A stretch of 64,000 nucleotides of DNA. Origin: Cliona cf. orientalis. Its lineage: Eukaryota > Porifera > Demospongiae > Clionaida > Clionaidae. The notes beneath the pieces were generated by a model, which did no database searches, was not told the origin of the DNA, and was given only the letters and a program-made list of their open reading frames with translations. The stretch spans positions 5,022,001-5,086,000 of the forward strand of contig OZ005703.1 in assembly GCA_963930775.1 (NCBI GenBank), given 5' to 3'. The translations under genes and the position numbers were made by a program. This document shows, piece after piece, positions 45,424 to 57,615 of this stretch (position 1 is its first letter; each line of letters begins with the position of its first letter).

Positions 45424-48400
45424 TCAATCCTGCAGAAATTCTCTCATGAACTGGTTGACCTCCTCTGGAGCATCCTGCTGCACAAAGTGACCGCAGTCAG
45501 CAATGTGTCTGTAGAGGAAGAGAGATGTACATGTAGGTTTGTAAGTGGGTACAAGAGGCAAGTTGCATCTGGGTACAAATACCACCCCACCCCTCTAATA
45601 TTGGCTAATACTTTGCTCCCTTGAGAGATGACCTTGTAGATTTATAGTGCAACTTCAATATGGCAGTTTGCCTCCATCCAGTACACCAGAAAGGACATTC
45701 CCCCAAAATATTATGACATGGTGCACATCAATAAATTAACTTAATTATGCTAAAGTACAACATTCAAGGAGCAACATCATAATAATTATTATACATGATA
45801 ATGATAATTGTAGTACCTGACAGTGATATTAGTGGCTACAAGATCATGGCAGTCAGCCATCTCCTTGTCAAGAGCAGTATCATCATCACCCTAAAATATT
45901 TTGTAGCAGAAGAATGGGTAAAGGTCGTCATACTTATAAGCTGCAGCTGACACTAATTATTAGTACCCTACGGTGGCCGAGGGGGACACTGCCGCGGCGG
46001 CCCAAGCCGCGTTGGGGCCGCCCAAAAGCCGCCATTGGCCGCCAAAGGGCCGCCCATCAGTGCGGCTGCGCTGGCCGCTGCAGCTTAGCCGCGCCCGCCA
46101 AAACTTTAAAATCGTTATTCAGCTCACAAATGGTTAACTGGACAACGGTAGGTGTGGTCTAGATCTTGGTTGATCGAGTTTACTCTGGAATTCAGCCACA
46201 AACAAACTGACCCCTTGCGCATGCGTGCGGGATAATAGTTAACCAGTCATAAGCTCGAGAATCAATTTTCAAACAGATTGGCGGGCGCGGCTGAGCCGCA
46301 GCAGCCAGCCGCAGCCAATGGGCGGCCCTTTGGCGGCCAACGGCGGCTTTCGGGTGGCCCACGGCGGCTTTGGCTGCCGCGGCAGTGTCCTTCTCGGCCA
46401 CCGTAGTACCCAGATGATGAGGATGGGAACTTCAATCTTTTGGGTGCTCTGTTTCGCTTCCATTCTCTTCTTCCTCTGCTTGAACATGCAGCGATAGTAG
46501 TTGAGTGGAGCAGTGAGGGCCCCAGGCTGGGAGAACACATACTTGTACGCCTCAACCATTTCAGGAGTGAAGTTACCCTTGTTCTTCTTCAAGCCCTGAA
46601 GTAAGAAATCACATCAATCTTCAAACACTATAGCTAGTAGGAATGGAGGTTTGCATACAGTAGGAGGTTTTGTGAAGCAATCTCCTAGCAACCTGTAGTC
46701 ACTCATGCTCATCATAATCTCCGGAAGCTTCGGCCACTGGAACATGAATATGTACTGCACAAAGAAAGTAGGATGATTTCACGATAACATCACAGAATGA
46801 CACTGAAAACAACCCTACATATTCACACATAAACACATACATAATATACAATGTCATACATCATATACATGTACATGTACATGTACATCAATGTACGGTT
46901 TCATCCCCATGCCAATGCACATGCAGAAAAATGGGAGGATACTCCCAGATTTTAACATGTATCACTGAAAAACAAGGAGTGGCCTACACAAGGCTATACA
47001 ATAATATTATTATGTACATGTAGGTCTTTACACACATACTTATACACTCACATCACCTAAGCTCATGCACACACACACAAATACATGTACATTGTATACA
47101 CACACGCCTAAGCATACACCTACATGTACAATGTCATGTAAGCAATAGACTCACTGCAGACATGAGACACTGTTTGAAGTGCTGTGAAGCATACTTGGTA
47201 AAAACTCTGTACAAAAGAAGAGAATACAGAGATTTATTTTTTTATAGAGGGTAAAAAAATGCTTATGTGCTATCGAGTACCCTAATAAGGGAGTCCAGGG
47301 GACATATGCCCACCCCCCCCCCCCTCCAGGAAACCTTCGACCTCTGAAACTGCTTCTGATGGCTTCTGAGACCACATACACAATGAAGAGTTACGTAGTG
47401 TCCCGGGGAAGTGCTCATGGCACCCTACCATACAATGTAACTCTCAATTTTCACTACCCTGGCACTTATCCCTGGTATGATTATCGTCACAGCATACACA
47501 ATGTTCTGTCCTACCTGCCGTGTGGGCAATCCATGACAATGAACTTCTCTATCAGATCAGGGTGTTGATCAACAACGGACCTGGAGGTGGATGGTACACA
47601 TACATTTATCACAACAACACGAGGAATCGCCTCTTCTCTCTCTCTTTCTCTCTTTCTTTGTCTCTTCAGCTCTCCTCCCCCCTCCTCTCTCTCCTTGCCC
47701 CTCTATCTCTCTCTATTTTCTCTCTCCCTCTCTCTCCTTCTCTCTCTTTTTTACATACGCACACACTCACCAGGCCACTGCTCCTCCCCAATCATGAGCC
47801 ACTAGGATACACTTGGAGTGTCCAAGAGCTGGAATGAGCTCCGCAATGTCTTGTGTGAGGAGGTCAATGGTGTAGTCACTCTTATTAGGAGGTCGCTCAG
47901 TCTCTCCATAGCCCCTCATGTCAATGGCTACCACATGATAGTCCTTACTGAACTCAGGAAGCTGATTACGCCATGAAAACCAGAACTGGGTGGGAGAGGG
48001 ATACATGTAATTATGCATTATTATTATACTCAACATCAGTAACAGCTGCTTGTACTAGTACACAGTACAAATTAACACAAGACATTTAAACTACTGTATT
48101 TCCTCAAAATCTTGCCATACCTCAAATTCTGGCTGCCCTCAAAGTGACCTATAATTCGGGGCGAGCCTGAGTGAGCCCTCAGGCTAGCCCCGAATATATG
48201 AGACGGCAAGCAGTTACATGTATAGATACTGCTGTGGGGAGATCGTTTCAGTGAAGAGAGATTTAAATGTTGAGCCATGCATAGGTAATGGTCGTCACAT
48301 ACATACACTCACACTTGTGTACACCACAACTTGGCATTGCAGACAAAAGCATGAACAAAAATGGAAAGAGTACTAAAACACACAGGAAGGTTTGGATCCA

Positions 48401-49869
48401 GAATTAACATCACTAGAAATAATACTGATACATGTATATACATACTTCCCTGAGCATGATGGTGACTGGAGGCTTGTCCTCTGGCTACCACTACTTGGAC
48501 TCACGATGGTCTCGCATGACATATAGCCTGGCCCACTATTAAACTCGAGGTGCTCAGCATCATTGAACTACTAGCAATCTATGATACCCTTGCTCTTGGG
48601 GTAGTTTCTCTGACAGAAACCAAGCCTACATGCATATTATGTGTATCATGCAACTGAATCAGATTGACTGACATGCCACTGTAGTTTGGGGTACCAGCTC
48701 CATGCAGCTCAGGATGGTAGTCTATCCATACCAAAAGCATGCATCAGATCTTTCGTATGATTTTCATGAATTTCTCCCCCTAAATTCTGCCCTCAAAATC
48801 TTGCCACATGACCACTGACCATGATCATAGCACAGCACATGCACATCATACTGCATGCTCATGTGGACTATAGAGCCGATTGTTGAAACTCACAATACAT
48901 GCATATTATGTTTGTGATATTACATGTATGTACACAATATGTTTAAGCAGGATATACTACAGTAGTAATAATTCTACGTAAAATTTTAAGCATGCACAGT
49001 AGGACTAACAATTTATACCTCAGGGAATCCGTGTACAAATAGCATGAGAGGTTTGGATCGGTCCCCAGCTGTGACATAGTGGAACTTGATCCCATTGGCT
49101 GTCACATACTCATGACTACCAAGACTGCGATCCAAAAGACAATCAGGAGGAACTGCAGTGGAAGAAGTGCAAGGATCTATACAACTTGTGTATCACACAA
49201 AGATATAAATTCTTCACCGATAAATTATGTATACCTATAGGTAGGGCATACCTACATGTATAGGTAGGTGAGATCCAACGGGCACGTTCAAACTAAAGGA
49301 CGATCCGTTAGCAGCCCTTTAAGTTAAAGCTAGTTTTTTTTTGCCACTGTTGACGTTGTAAAAGCACTGGGCACTTGCTAGGACACCAGGCAACTCTCAA
49401 ATGCAGTTGTGAGGGTTCTTTTACCCATTAAGTGCAGAGAGGGGGGAACAAGCATCCAAAAAAATTGTCATTGAGAAGCATACCCACATGAGTGAAGGGT
49501 GTTTCGTCAATGCACCACCTCCCAGGGACCACTACAGCCTGGCTGAGCCATGGCAGGTGTATTGCTGAGGTGTACTTTTGGGTGTGTCACACCATGCATA
49601 CCATGCGCCATAACGTTTAGTTCTTTCAGTATGTACGCATAAGAAGGAATCAAACGCTACAGAGTGTGTCTGGCCAGCTTTCCGCGATATTAGTGACACT
49701 GCGTCACTCAGTGCAGTGGCTCACCGCTCCTAGGGGTCTTCTTGAAGAAGGTGAAGGGACGAGTGATCAACTCCCAGCCGATCGCGAGCAGAGCCATCAT
49801 CGGGCCTCCCACCAACAACATCGCCAACCCGTAGAGCATCAGTCCGATTCTTCGCAGCGCACTCGCCAT
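45424..49869 (-). CDS. Epoxide hydrolase 4-like alpha/beta hydrolase, gene E
   Basis: Nine exons: 49725-49869, 49019-49152, 47771-47985, 47515-47580, 47155-47206, 46659-46754, 46410-46595, 45817-45890 and 45424-45508; 1053 nt, 350 aa in frame, the longest copy. Exon 1 (MASALRRIGLMLYGLAMLLV) is a membrane anchor. HGFPE, HDWGG, YYRCMF, GDDD and CGHF (catalytic His; the other copies have CSHW) are present. Exon 5 ends LMSA where the others have LMSW. The hinge insert between cap and catalytic domain is the longest (MFKQRKKRMEAKQSTQKIEV). The protein ends FLQD rather than FLQE. An inverted-repeat element lies six bases into intron 7. Most divergent full member of the array. Confidence 0.85.
45969..46404. 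mobile_element. GC-rich element with ~140-bp inverted arms at the exon 7 donor of gene E
   Basis: TACGGTGGCCGAGGGGGACA at the left and TGTCCTTCTCGGCCACCGT at the right, with GC-rich arms (CCGCGGC, GGGCCGCCC words) to about 46105 and from 46265. Target duplication AGTACCC at 45962-45968 and 46405-46411; the right copy spans the gene E exon 7/intron 7 junction. The central ~160 bp is unique and AT-richer. Confidence 0.75.
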
Positions 49870-50446
49870 TCCTTTGAGTAGTCTCGCGTAGGGATCAAGG
49901 AGAAAAACAACCAAAAATAGCTGCAACGTCCCTGGCTAGGCCGCTCCCCTAGTTGGGCGGGTCCGCGGAGGTTACGTCCCGCCCAACTACATGTAGTCTG
50001 CTTGCATAGTACAAAAGGACATTAATTGCACCACGAACACATAGCCTTGTATATACCCGGGCTCAAGAGGGGCAGTCTGGGTACCACAAGTACAGACAGA
50101 ACGAAATTATCAACGCACCTTTAATACCCAGAAAAATCTTTTTTAGGTATAATAAATATTGCAAATGTAGCTATAACTTCCCTATACTAATTATTGTGGG
50201 AACAGGGGTGTAGCTATCTTTAATAGATGTGTAAACGCTACTTTACAATGCAACTTAGAGCGGGCTATACAGTATGCAGAGAAAGACTGGACTGACCAGC
50301 AAGACAATGATGCATTGAATATCACGGAGATGGTTATTCAAGGTGGGTGATGAAACAGAAAATCAGATCAGCATTATCCAATCTTAATTTACAGCATAAC
50401 ACAGTATGATAAAAAAAATCAGTTATGAATACATTTTTCAAATCAC
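49870..50446. other. Gene E upstream region
   Basis: GC-rich promoter-like sequence (GTTGGGCGGGTCCGCGGAGG and the inverted ACGTCCCGCCCAAC near 49954-49988), without the NRF-1-like box of the other copies. 50100-50440 shows no recognised feature. Confidence 0.4.
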
Positions 50447-50985
50447 TCTTGCAGGAATTCTCTCATGAATTGGTTGACCTCCTCTGGAGCATCCTGCTGC
50501 ACCCAGTGACTGTAGCTAGTCAGCAATGTGCCTATAATTAAGAGGGAGAGATAAACAAATTCTCAGAACATCTTGCCAAAGTATACGTAAATACATGCAA
50601 CTGCAATGCTCAATAGAATGTAATATACGGTGAATACAACATGATGCTCATGATATCATTATTGTAATACCTGATAGTGACATTAGTGGCTACAAGGCCA
50701 TGGCAGTCAGCCATTCCTTTATCAAGAGCAGTGTCATATCCCAAGGAAATTGGTAAAAGCCGTCATACTTTTAAACTGCAGCAGACATTATTTTACACAT
50801 GCAGATAATGAGAATAGGAACTTCAATTAATTTTCTTGTGTGCTCTTTTCCATCATCCTCAGCTTGAATATGCAGCGAAAGTAGTTAAATGCCGCAGTGA
50901 GGGCCCCAGGCTGCAGCTGGGAGAACACATACTTGTAAGCCTCCGTCACATCAGCAACTTCAGTTGAGAAGCTTGCAATCTTGCA
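50447..50985 (-). pseudogene. Epoxide hydrolase exon 7-9 fragment, copy F
   Basis: Degenerate versions of the last three hydrolase exons: 50803-50985 (YYRCMF region, written with a Phe), 50672-50745 and 50447-50530 (CSHW region with a 4-base TAGC insertion that shifts frame). No exons 1-6 are found upstream. It starts the duplicated block that also carries the Ig receptor. Confidence 0.75.
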
Positions 50986-51820
50986 GCTCTAGAGTAAGAA
51001 TACCTATTAATAACTATATAACATCAAGAACTTCATCTAGCATATAGAAAGTCCTCAATGGGCAATGTATACGCAAGTATATCAGCCATCCATCACACCC
51101 AGTGCTCTGCAGCTTCAATTAATAGGCAATCAGCTCAATCACCAGAACACCAATCCTTATAATCATTATGGTACACAGTTATTGTGAGACAGATACTATT
51201 TGATCAGTGCATCCTCCCAGACACCACTGCAGTATAAGAATTATATGATGGGCTGGGGTGCAAATAGCTAGACCTGGAGATGCTTCGAATCATTTGGCAA
51301 GGCCCATGACTCATGAGCACTGCAAATGGTCTAATGCATGTATCCAGTGAATATGCGTGCTACTTTACTACTGAATTGCATATCAGCTAGCAGCAAATAA
51401 AATACCGCATAGATTGATGGCAAAATCAGGGGACAGGAAACAAGACTTAGTATAATATTATTATTGCAAGTCATGGACTTACAGTGATAACATTATACGT
51501 AGCTATAATTCTCTCTTTATTCTCTTCCAGAGGGTGAGGAGTTTCAATTTCTGCTCCTACTTTATTCATTAAATAATATACCTCAATGATAATGATAATA
51601 TTTATTTTTTTTATTGATCTACCTATGACTGTTTGCATCTGTCTCATACACAACATTGTTTATACTATACTATCATAATAATTATACAGGCTATAATACA
51701 TTGCAGTGTTTATATTTGTGACTGCTACTGTTTGTCATGCAAAGTCATATTAAAAGTTATGCTGCAGTGTTGTATAAACTTTTGAATTGGAACACGGAAG
51801 TATAATTCAAAGACAACTGA
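50986..51820. other. Spacer downstream of the Ig receptor gene
   Basis: No exon recognised. Part (51466-51570) matches 58190-58290 in the second duplicate. Confidence 0.4.
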
Positions 51821-54800
51821 TCAGTTGATTGTGCCCACATGTACAGTGTCCTCCACACTGGCATACTCTGGAGCTTCTGGTGTACTACTATTGGATTCAT
51901 TGATGCTTGCTCCAGCCTTCAATATTATTCTATCAAGTTTCTCATTCTCTCCACCATCAACCCCTCCAGCAGTAGATTTCAAATTGACGTCATCATAGGC
52001 CATGTTCACTGATACTGCAAAACTATTCTTATTCTTAATTAGTTTACTGTACCTGCAAATTATAACAAAACATGCAATATGGATATTATGCAGCTAATCT
52101 CCATCCCCAGTTGAGCTCTCTGCATTCTCTTTAATACCTCCACAAACACAGTACCACAGTGACAGTGATCACTGTGACAATCAGAGACTCCACCACGGTC
52201 ACTGCTCCAGCAGTGATGCCAATTTCACTGGCACAAGAACACACAGTTGCTATGTCAATAACAGGATCAACTAAAGTAGGAGCTGCAGGGAAAGAGATGA
52301 AAAGAATTCGAAGATACTATTATGTATAGAAAGTGGGAGCAGATAAAAGAGCATAATAATACGTAAATGCATACACAAATAACTCCTAAGTATAGTAGCT
52401 AATTATATGCTAAAATGAAAATTTTGGAACAAAATAATTGAATTTGATTGTTTCATAGTTAAATAGCTACCTGACAATTGAAAGCAAGGAACAATAATCA
52501 TTATTACAATACAGTAACTAATATATTATACTTACCATGAGTTACAGGTACACTGATGAGCTCACTGTAGAGTTGGTCAGACTCAGAGCAAATGGATACA
52601 TTACGACCAACATAGTCCCCATCCACATTCAAACCGACTGAAGTAATGGCAGTTACCAATTGCACAAGTACATTCTGCCCATTGCCATAGAAGATCCTGT
52701 ATCCAGTGATGCTGTTAGCTCCATCAGATGGAGGACTCCAGCTGACTTCTACTGGGGCAGATGAACCAGATTGAGTGGCTCGGACGTTGAGAGGGGAAGA
52801 AGTAACTGTGAATAAAAATTTAATACTAACAGCTATTATGTTACATTGCATGCATACACTACTACCATTGAACATCATACCAGCTTTGATACTGATTGAA
52901 TCAGACGTCAATGTTTCATTCCCAGTGAGGTACGTTGAAGTTGGCTGTGGTTGGATAGTAGCTGTGCAGGTATAGTTTCCAGAGTCACTCCTCCCAAATG
53001 ATTCAAACCGCCTGGTATAGGTGAAGGTTGTGCCAGACACTGTTGGTGCAGTTAGAGCCAGTGGAGTTCCGTCCCTGGAGAGCTGTACATCTACTATCAA
53101 TAAATCGATCTCAGAACTGTGTATGACTGAATTTAACTCCACAGCACAGGTTAAAGTTACATCAGACCCAGTGATCTGGATGCCAGAATTCCCCCCACTG
53201 CTTATCAGCATAATAGAAGTTTGAGTTGGGACTACAAAATGCAAATTTTAAATATTCGTGATACACTGAGCTTTGTGTGTTAAACATCAAATTTGATATA
53301 GCTGTACCTTGAATTCTGATGTCACGAGAATTGGCCATCACAATATCTCCAGCTAGAAAGGTTGAAGTAATTGTAACTGTACATATATAGCTTGCAGCAT
53401 CAGATAATTGCAGCGGAGTGAACGAGAGAGTGTTTGAGTTGGCTCCAACTTGAGTCTGACCATTGCCACAGTTCTTAGTCCACTGATATGCAATATTAGG
53501 GTAGAGATTTTCAGCTCCAGATACATTACAGATCAGCCGATAATCTTCTCTCAAAGAAGGAGTAGCTCCACTATCACTGATCCTGACTAATAGAGGGGGA
53601 GCTGGAGAGGGAATATAAGATTAAAACAAAATGTTAGGTATTGTAGACTAATAATATTAGTGGCACTACCATTTACTGCAACAGTTATTGGATCAGATAT
53701 TAAAGTTGATCCATCGCCGATAGTAGCATTCCATTATCTGATTACTTAGCTGGCCTAAATTGAAGTTGACTTGAAATAATTTTGGAGGCAATATTCACTC
53801 GTGGGCTGTTCTCGACAACCAATGTCTTCCCATCCGAGGAGGTCCTAGCCACTGAAAGACTCCCTCAGAGACACCTGCTGAACACTCCAGTGTGTAGCTC
53901 TCACCAGCAATGGGAGAGCCAGAGGCCGTAATGGACAATCATAATATTGATGGGTGCATCACTATCCTAACCATTATCTACTCCTGAATAATATGACTAG
54001 TAATGGTGCATGAACTTACCAATGTACACACAGAGAGTTTGATTTGTGCTGGTAGCATCAGGTACCTCACAACACAACTGTCAGGTTGATGATTCAATCT
54101 CGCTGGGTCGATTCAAGAATACCTCTCCATTGTCTCCTCTGGTTCTATAAAATGCTGTGGTTGAAATAGCCCCTTGCACTAGTGCTCCATTTGGTTGGTA
54201 CCACTCCCCAAGTCGGGGATTCTGACTCGAGCAGCAATGAACATTGTCAGTGATGCACTTTGCAGCACCAATGGGATTGTCAAAACTTTGGCCAATATTT
54301 CTGATGTTAATGTAGCTGTTGTTATTGATGTGTACACCTCTCAATGCAAGGTAAACACCTGAAGAATATATAAAGAAGCAGTGGTAATCATCAAAACATA
54401 ACAAGAGCATGGCCATAAACACCTCACCAGTTGTGACTCTAAATGAATGATGTGCAGTGCTACTGCCACTGATGTATGCATTTGTAGACGCCAAATCAAC
54501 GGTAGCTCCACAGACGTAGATTCCCGAGTCAGTCCTCCCAAATGAACTAATTAGGAATGTAGAGGTGTAACTAGTATTGCTTCCCATAACTGGCTGTGCA
54601 GTGCTAGTACGTGTGAACCCGTCTGGTGTAGTCAATGCTGTGTTCACAGCTACCGAAACATCCACTGCCGGACTCAACTCCACAGCACAGGTCAGATTAA
54701 TGTCAGATCCAAAAGGCGGTATGGGATTGGGAATGCTACTTGACAATGCTACAGAAGTAGGAGCTGAAACTGCAAAATTAGGATAGACAATTGAAGTCTA

Positions 54801-55142
54801 TCTCAACCCAAGTTCATACGACTTCCTCAATAAGCTTATATTAAGCAGCTCACACTCTGACAATTTGAGGGTCATGTGTACGATCATAATAATAATAATT
54901 ATGCTACTAAGAAATTTGGCTTCATGCAAAGTACACAATATTGCTCTAAGTCATCTTTCAATTTTAATATTATAGGCAATTTGACTCACTTTGAAGTGTA
55001 ACATCTTGTGTAGTCATGATAGTGATGTCATCAATGAGATAAGGTGACCTAACAGTAGCCTGACAAGTGTACCGTCCTGCATCAGATGGCCTGAGATGAG
55101 AGAAGGAGACTCTAGGATTATCAATATTTCAGAAGGGGGGGC

Positions 55143-55187
<45 letters not shown>

Positions 55188-56813
55188 AATCAGGCTTGAT
55201 ACAAAACTTTGTGTATGTATTCTTCCAATTTCATCATAATATATCAGACATTCAATGTAAAAGTCTGGTTTAAATTACTAAAATACAACCTCTACAAAAG
55301 AATAATTGTGGTCACAAAATTCAGTAATCAAAGCCACACCCATAACTTGTATCGGTGGCCCCTGCAACACGCAATTGCTTCCTACTCCACTGTATCTTCA
55401 TCATTTTGTATTTGAGTCTGAGTCCAATTGTTCTTAGTCGACTGGTAGGTTATGGAGGGGCTGAGATTTTCAGCTCCAGTAATGCCACATGTTAGGGAGT
55501 AGCCACTTTGTCCTAGCAATAGAGAACCACTAGTAGTGATCTGGGCAGAGAAAGGGTGGAGCTGGAAAGAAAGATAGCATTCCAGATCAATAACGCACAC
55601 AGCCACATTAGTGCATATACCATTCACTGTAACCACTGCACTATTCTCTAGTCTTCCAGGCCCAAGTCTACATGTGTACATCCCTGCATGTGAAGACTGA
55701 CTCAGGGGAAAGTTAAACTGCAGAGTACTGCTGTAGGTCTCGCTAGTGGAGTTGCTGCTGCTCATAACAGTTGGTGTAGCTGTTACACCAGAGGGAAGTA
55801 AAATACTTCCATCAACAGACCACTGAAAGTTAGGTAATGGTACATTGTCTGGTAGAGAAATGGGATCAAAGAGAGTTGCTGAGCATGTCAGTGAGTAGTC
55901 TCTCTCCCCAGCAGAAGTGGCAGCAAAACCAGTGGAGGGAGAGATGGTCACATGATCAATGTCATATCTGAATCCAAAATTCACTGTGGAAATAATGGGA
56001 AATATAGCTAATAATATTATTGGTACACATTAATCAAGTAACAAACTCACAAATATTCACATAGAGGACCTGATTAACAGTGGGATCAGCAGCATTGGGT
56101 AGCTCACAGAAGAAACGACCTCTTCCTGGTACACCACTGAATCTACGAAAGAGACGAACTGAGCCATTAAACTGTTGCCCATTTATGACTTCATTTGGAC
56201 CTCTGTTTACTAGAAACCGAGTACCACCACCAAATTCAACTCTGCGCCCATCAGGAAAGTACCAATCACCACGTTCAGTGCGCACAGTACCTGACTCTGT
56301 ACCACAACAGTCTACTAGATCAGTTACGCACTGCAATGCTCTCTGACTGTGATTTCCATTTGATGGAACATTATCAAAACTAGAACCAGTTCCAATATTC
56401 AAAACATCATCAAAATCCACAAAGCTGTCACTGGGTAAAGTCTCTCCAAGAAACAACAGAGACACACCAGCTGCATCATAGATAATATATTATGGTGGCA
56501 TATTCTGAGCGTAGCAAAATCATTGAGCATATCAGGGGCTGATACAGGAGAAAATAGAGTGCATGGATAACTACACACTTCTGAATTCACTCAACTATTA
56601 ATTTTATATGGAAATGGTGTGCCATCAATATCAATTAGAGCCACCCACCTTGAAAAATTTACTCAGTCCTTCTGCATATTAATTTTAATAACATGCGAAT
56701 TAAAATCATGGCTTACCTTGTTGTCCACAAGCAAGGGGGACATAAAGACATAGCTGAGTGAATAATAACAGTATCCCCAAAGAGAACAGCCGTCTGCCGT
56801 TACTACCATCCAT
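51821..56813 (-). pseudogene. Ig/FN3 transmembrane receptor gene 1, ectodomain exons broken
   Basis: Twelve exons in minus order: 56717-56813 (signal peptide MDGSNGRRLF...LACGQQG), 56051-56470, 55621-55983, 54990-55561, 54428-54769, 54020-54358, 53670-53961, 53308-53601, 52881-53231, 52536-52805 (FN3), 52138-52282 (transmembrane helix AVTVVESLIVTVITVTVVLC) and 51821-52052 (tail, stop TGA). Exons 2 and 6 share a module with a DxVxCC pair, W-(Y/F)-x-P-x-G and FxCE(L/V)P; the others are Ig. The tail has two YxxV motifs, YDDV and YASV. Damage: exon 4 has a 270-bp insertion, exon 6 a premature TGA near 54088, exon 7 a frame-shifting deletion at about 53733 and further indels. The anchor and tail are intact, so decay is recent. 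Probable single-pass surface receptor before inactivation. Confidence 0.75.
55123..55392. mobile_element. 270-bp insertion with a long C run in Ig exon 4
   Basis: Flanked by TATC at 55119-55122 and 55393-55396. The uninterrupted counterpart in gene 2 (about 61525) shows one TATC. The left part is G then a C run of about 40. No terminal repeats were found, so the mechanism is unknown. Confidence 0.65.
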
Positions 56814-57106
56814 AATTTTATGGAATGTGATCATGAGAGATAGCTTTGCTTGCATCATGAAGAGCATCATGGATTTATATGCTGTCAGCAATTTTGGTAG
56901 TGGTCGTCACTCGTGCAATGCACTTGACCACGCGAATTTTTCCATTAACTGCGCATACGCAAAATTTTGCTCCTACATGTAACGATGACTTCTAAGTCAT
57001 CAATCGCAAAAAGTAAGCACATGCATGATGACTACTAGCTAGAACTGGTGTACAAGAAACAGAATGTGCAATCAAACAAAAAAAAATGCAGCACAGGTCA
57101 GTCACT

Positions 57107-57615
57107 CTTGCAGGAATTCTCTCATGAACTGGTTGACCTCCTCTGGAGCATCCTGCTGCACCCAGTGACTGCAGTCAGCAATGTCACGTGGCCTGTAATT
57201 AAGAGGGAGAGATAAGCAAATTCTCAGAGACTGAGAATATCTTGCCAAAGTAAATACATGCAACTGCAATGCTCGACAGAACGCAATATACGGGGAGTAC
57301 AACATGATGCTCATGATATCATTATTGTAATACCTGACAGTGACATTAGTGGCTACAAGGCCATGGCAGTCAGCCATTCCTTTATCAAGAGCAGTCACGT
57401 CACGGTCAATCATCACCCAAGGAATTGGTAAAGGTCGTTATACTTTTAGACTGCAGCAGACATTATTTTACCCAGATAATGAGAATAGGAACTTCAATTT
57501 TTTGTGTGCTCTTTTCCGTCTTGTTTGGCTTGAATATGCAGCGAAAGTAGTTAAATGCCGCAGTGAGGGCCCCAGGCTGCAGCTGGGAGAACACATACTT
57601 GTCAGGCTCCTGCGT
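57107..57615 (-). pseudogene. Epoxide hydrolase exon 7-9 fragment, copy G
   Basis: Three degenerate exons: about 57472-57610, 57334-57415 and 57107-57195. The CSHWVQQDAPEEVN part of exon 9 is intact, but the splice-proximal base context is altered and exon 7 is cut short (TACTTGTCAGGCTCC). No upstream exons. Sits just 5' of Ig gene 1. Confidence 0.75.
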
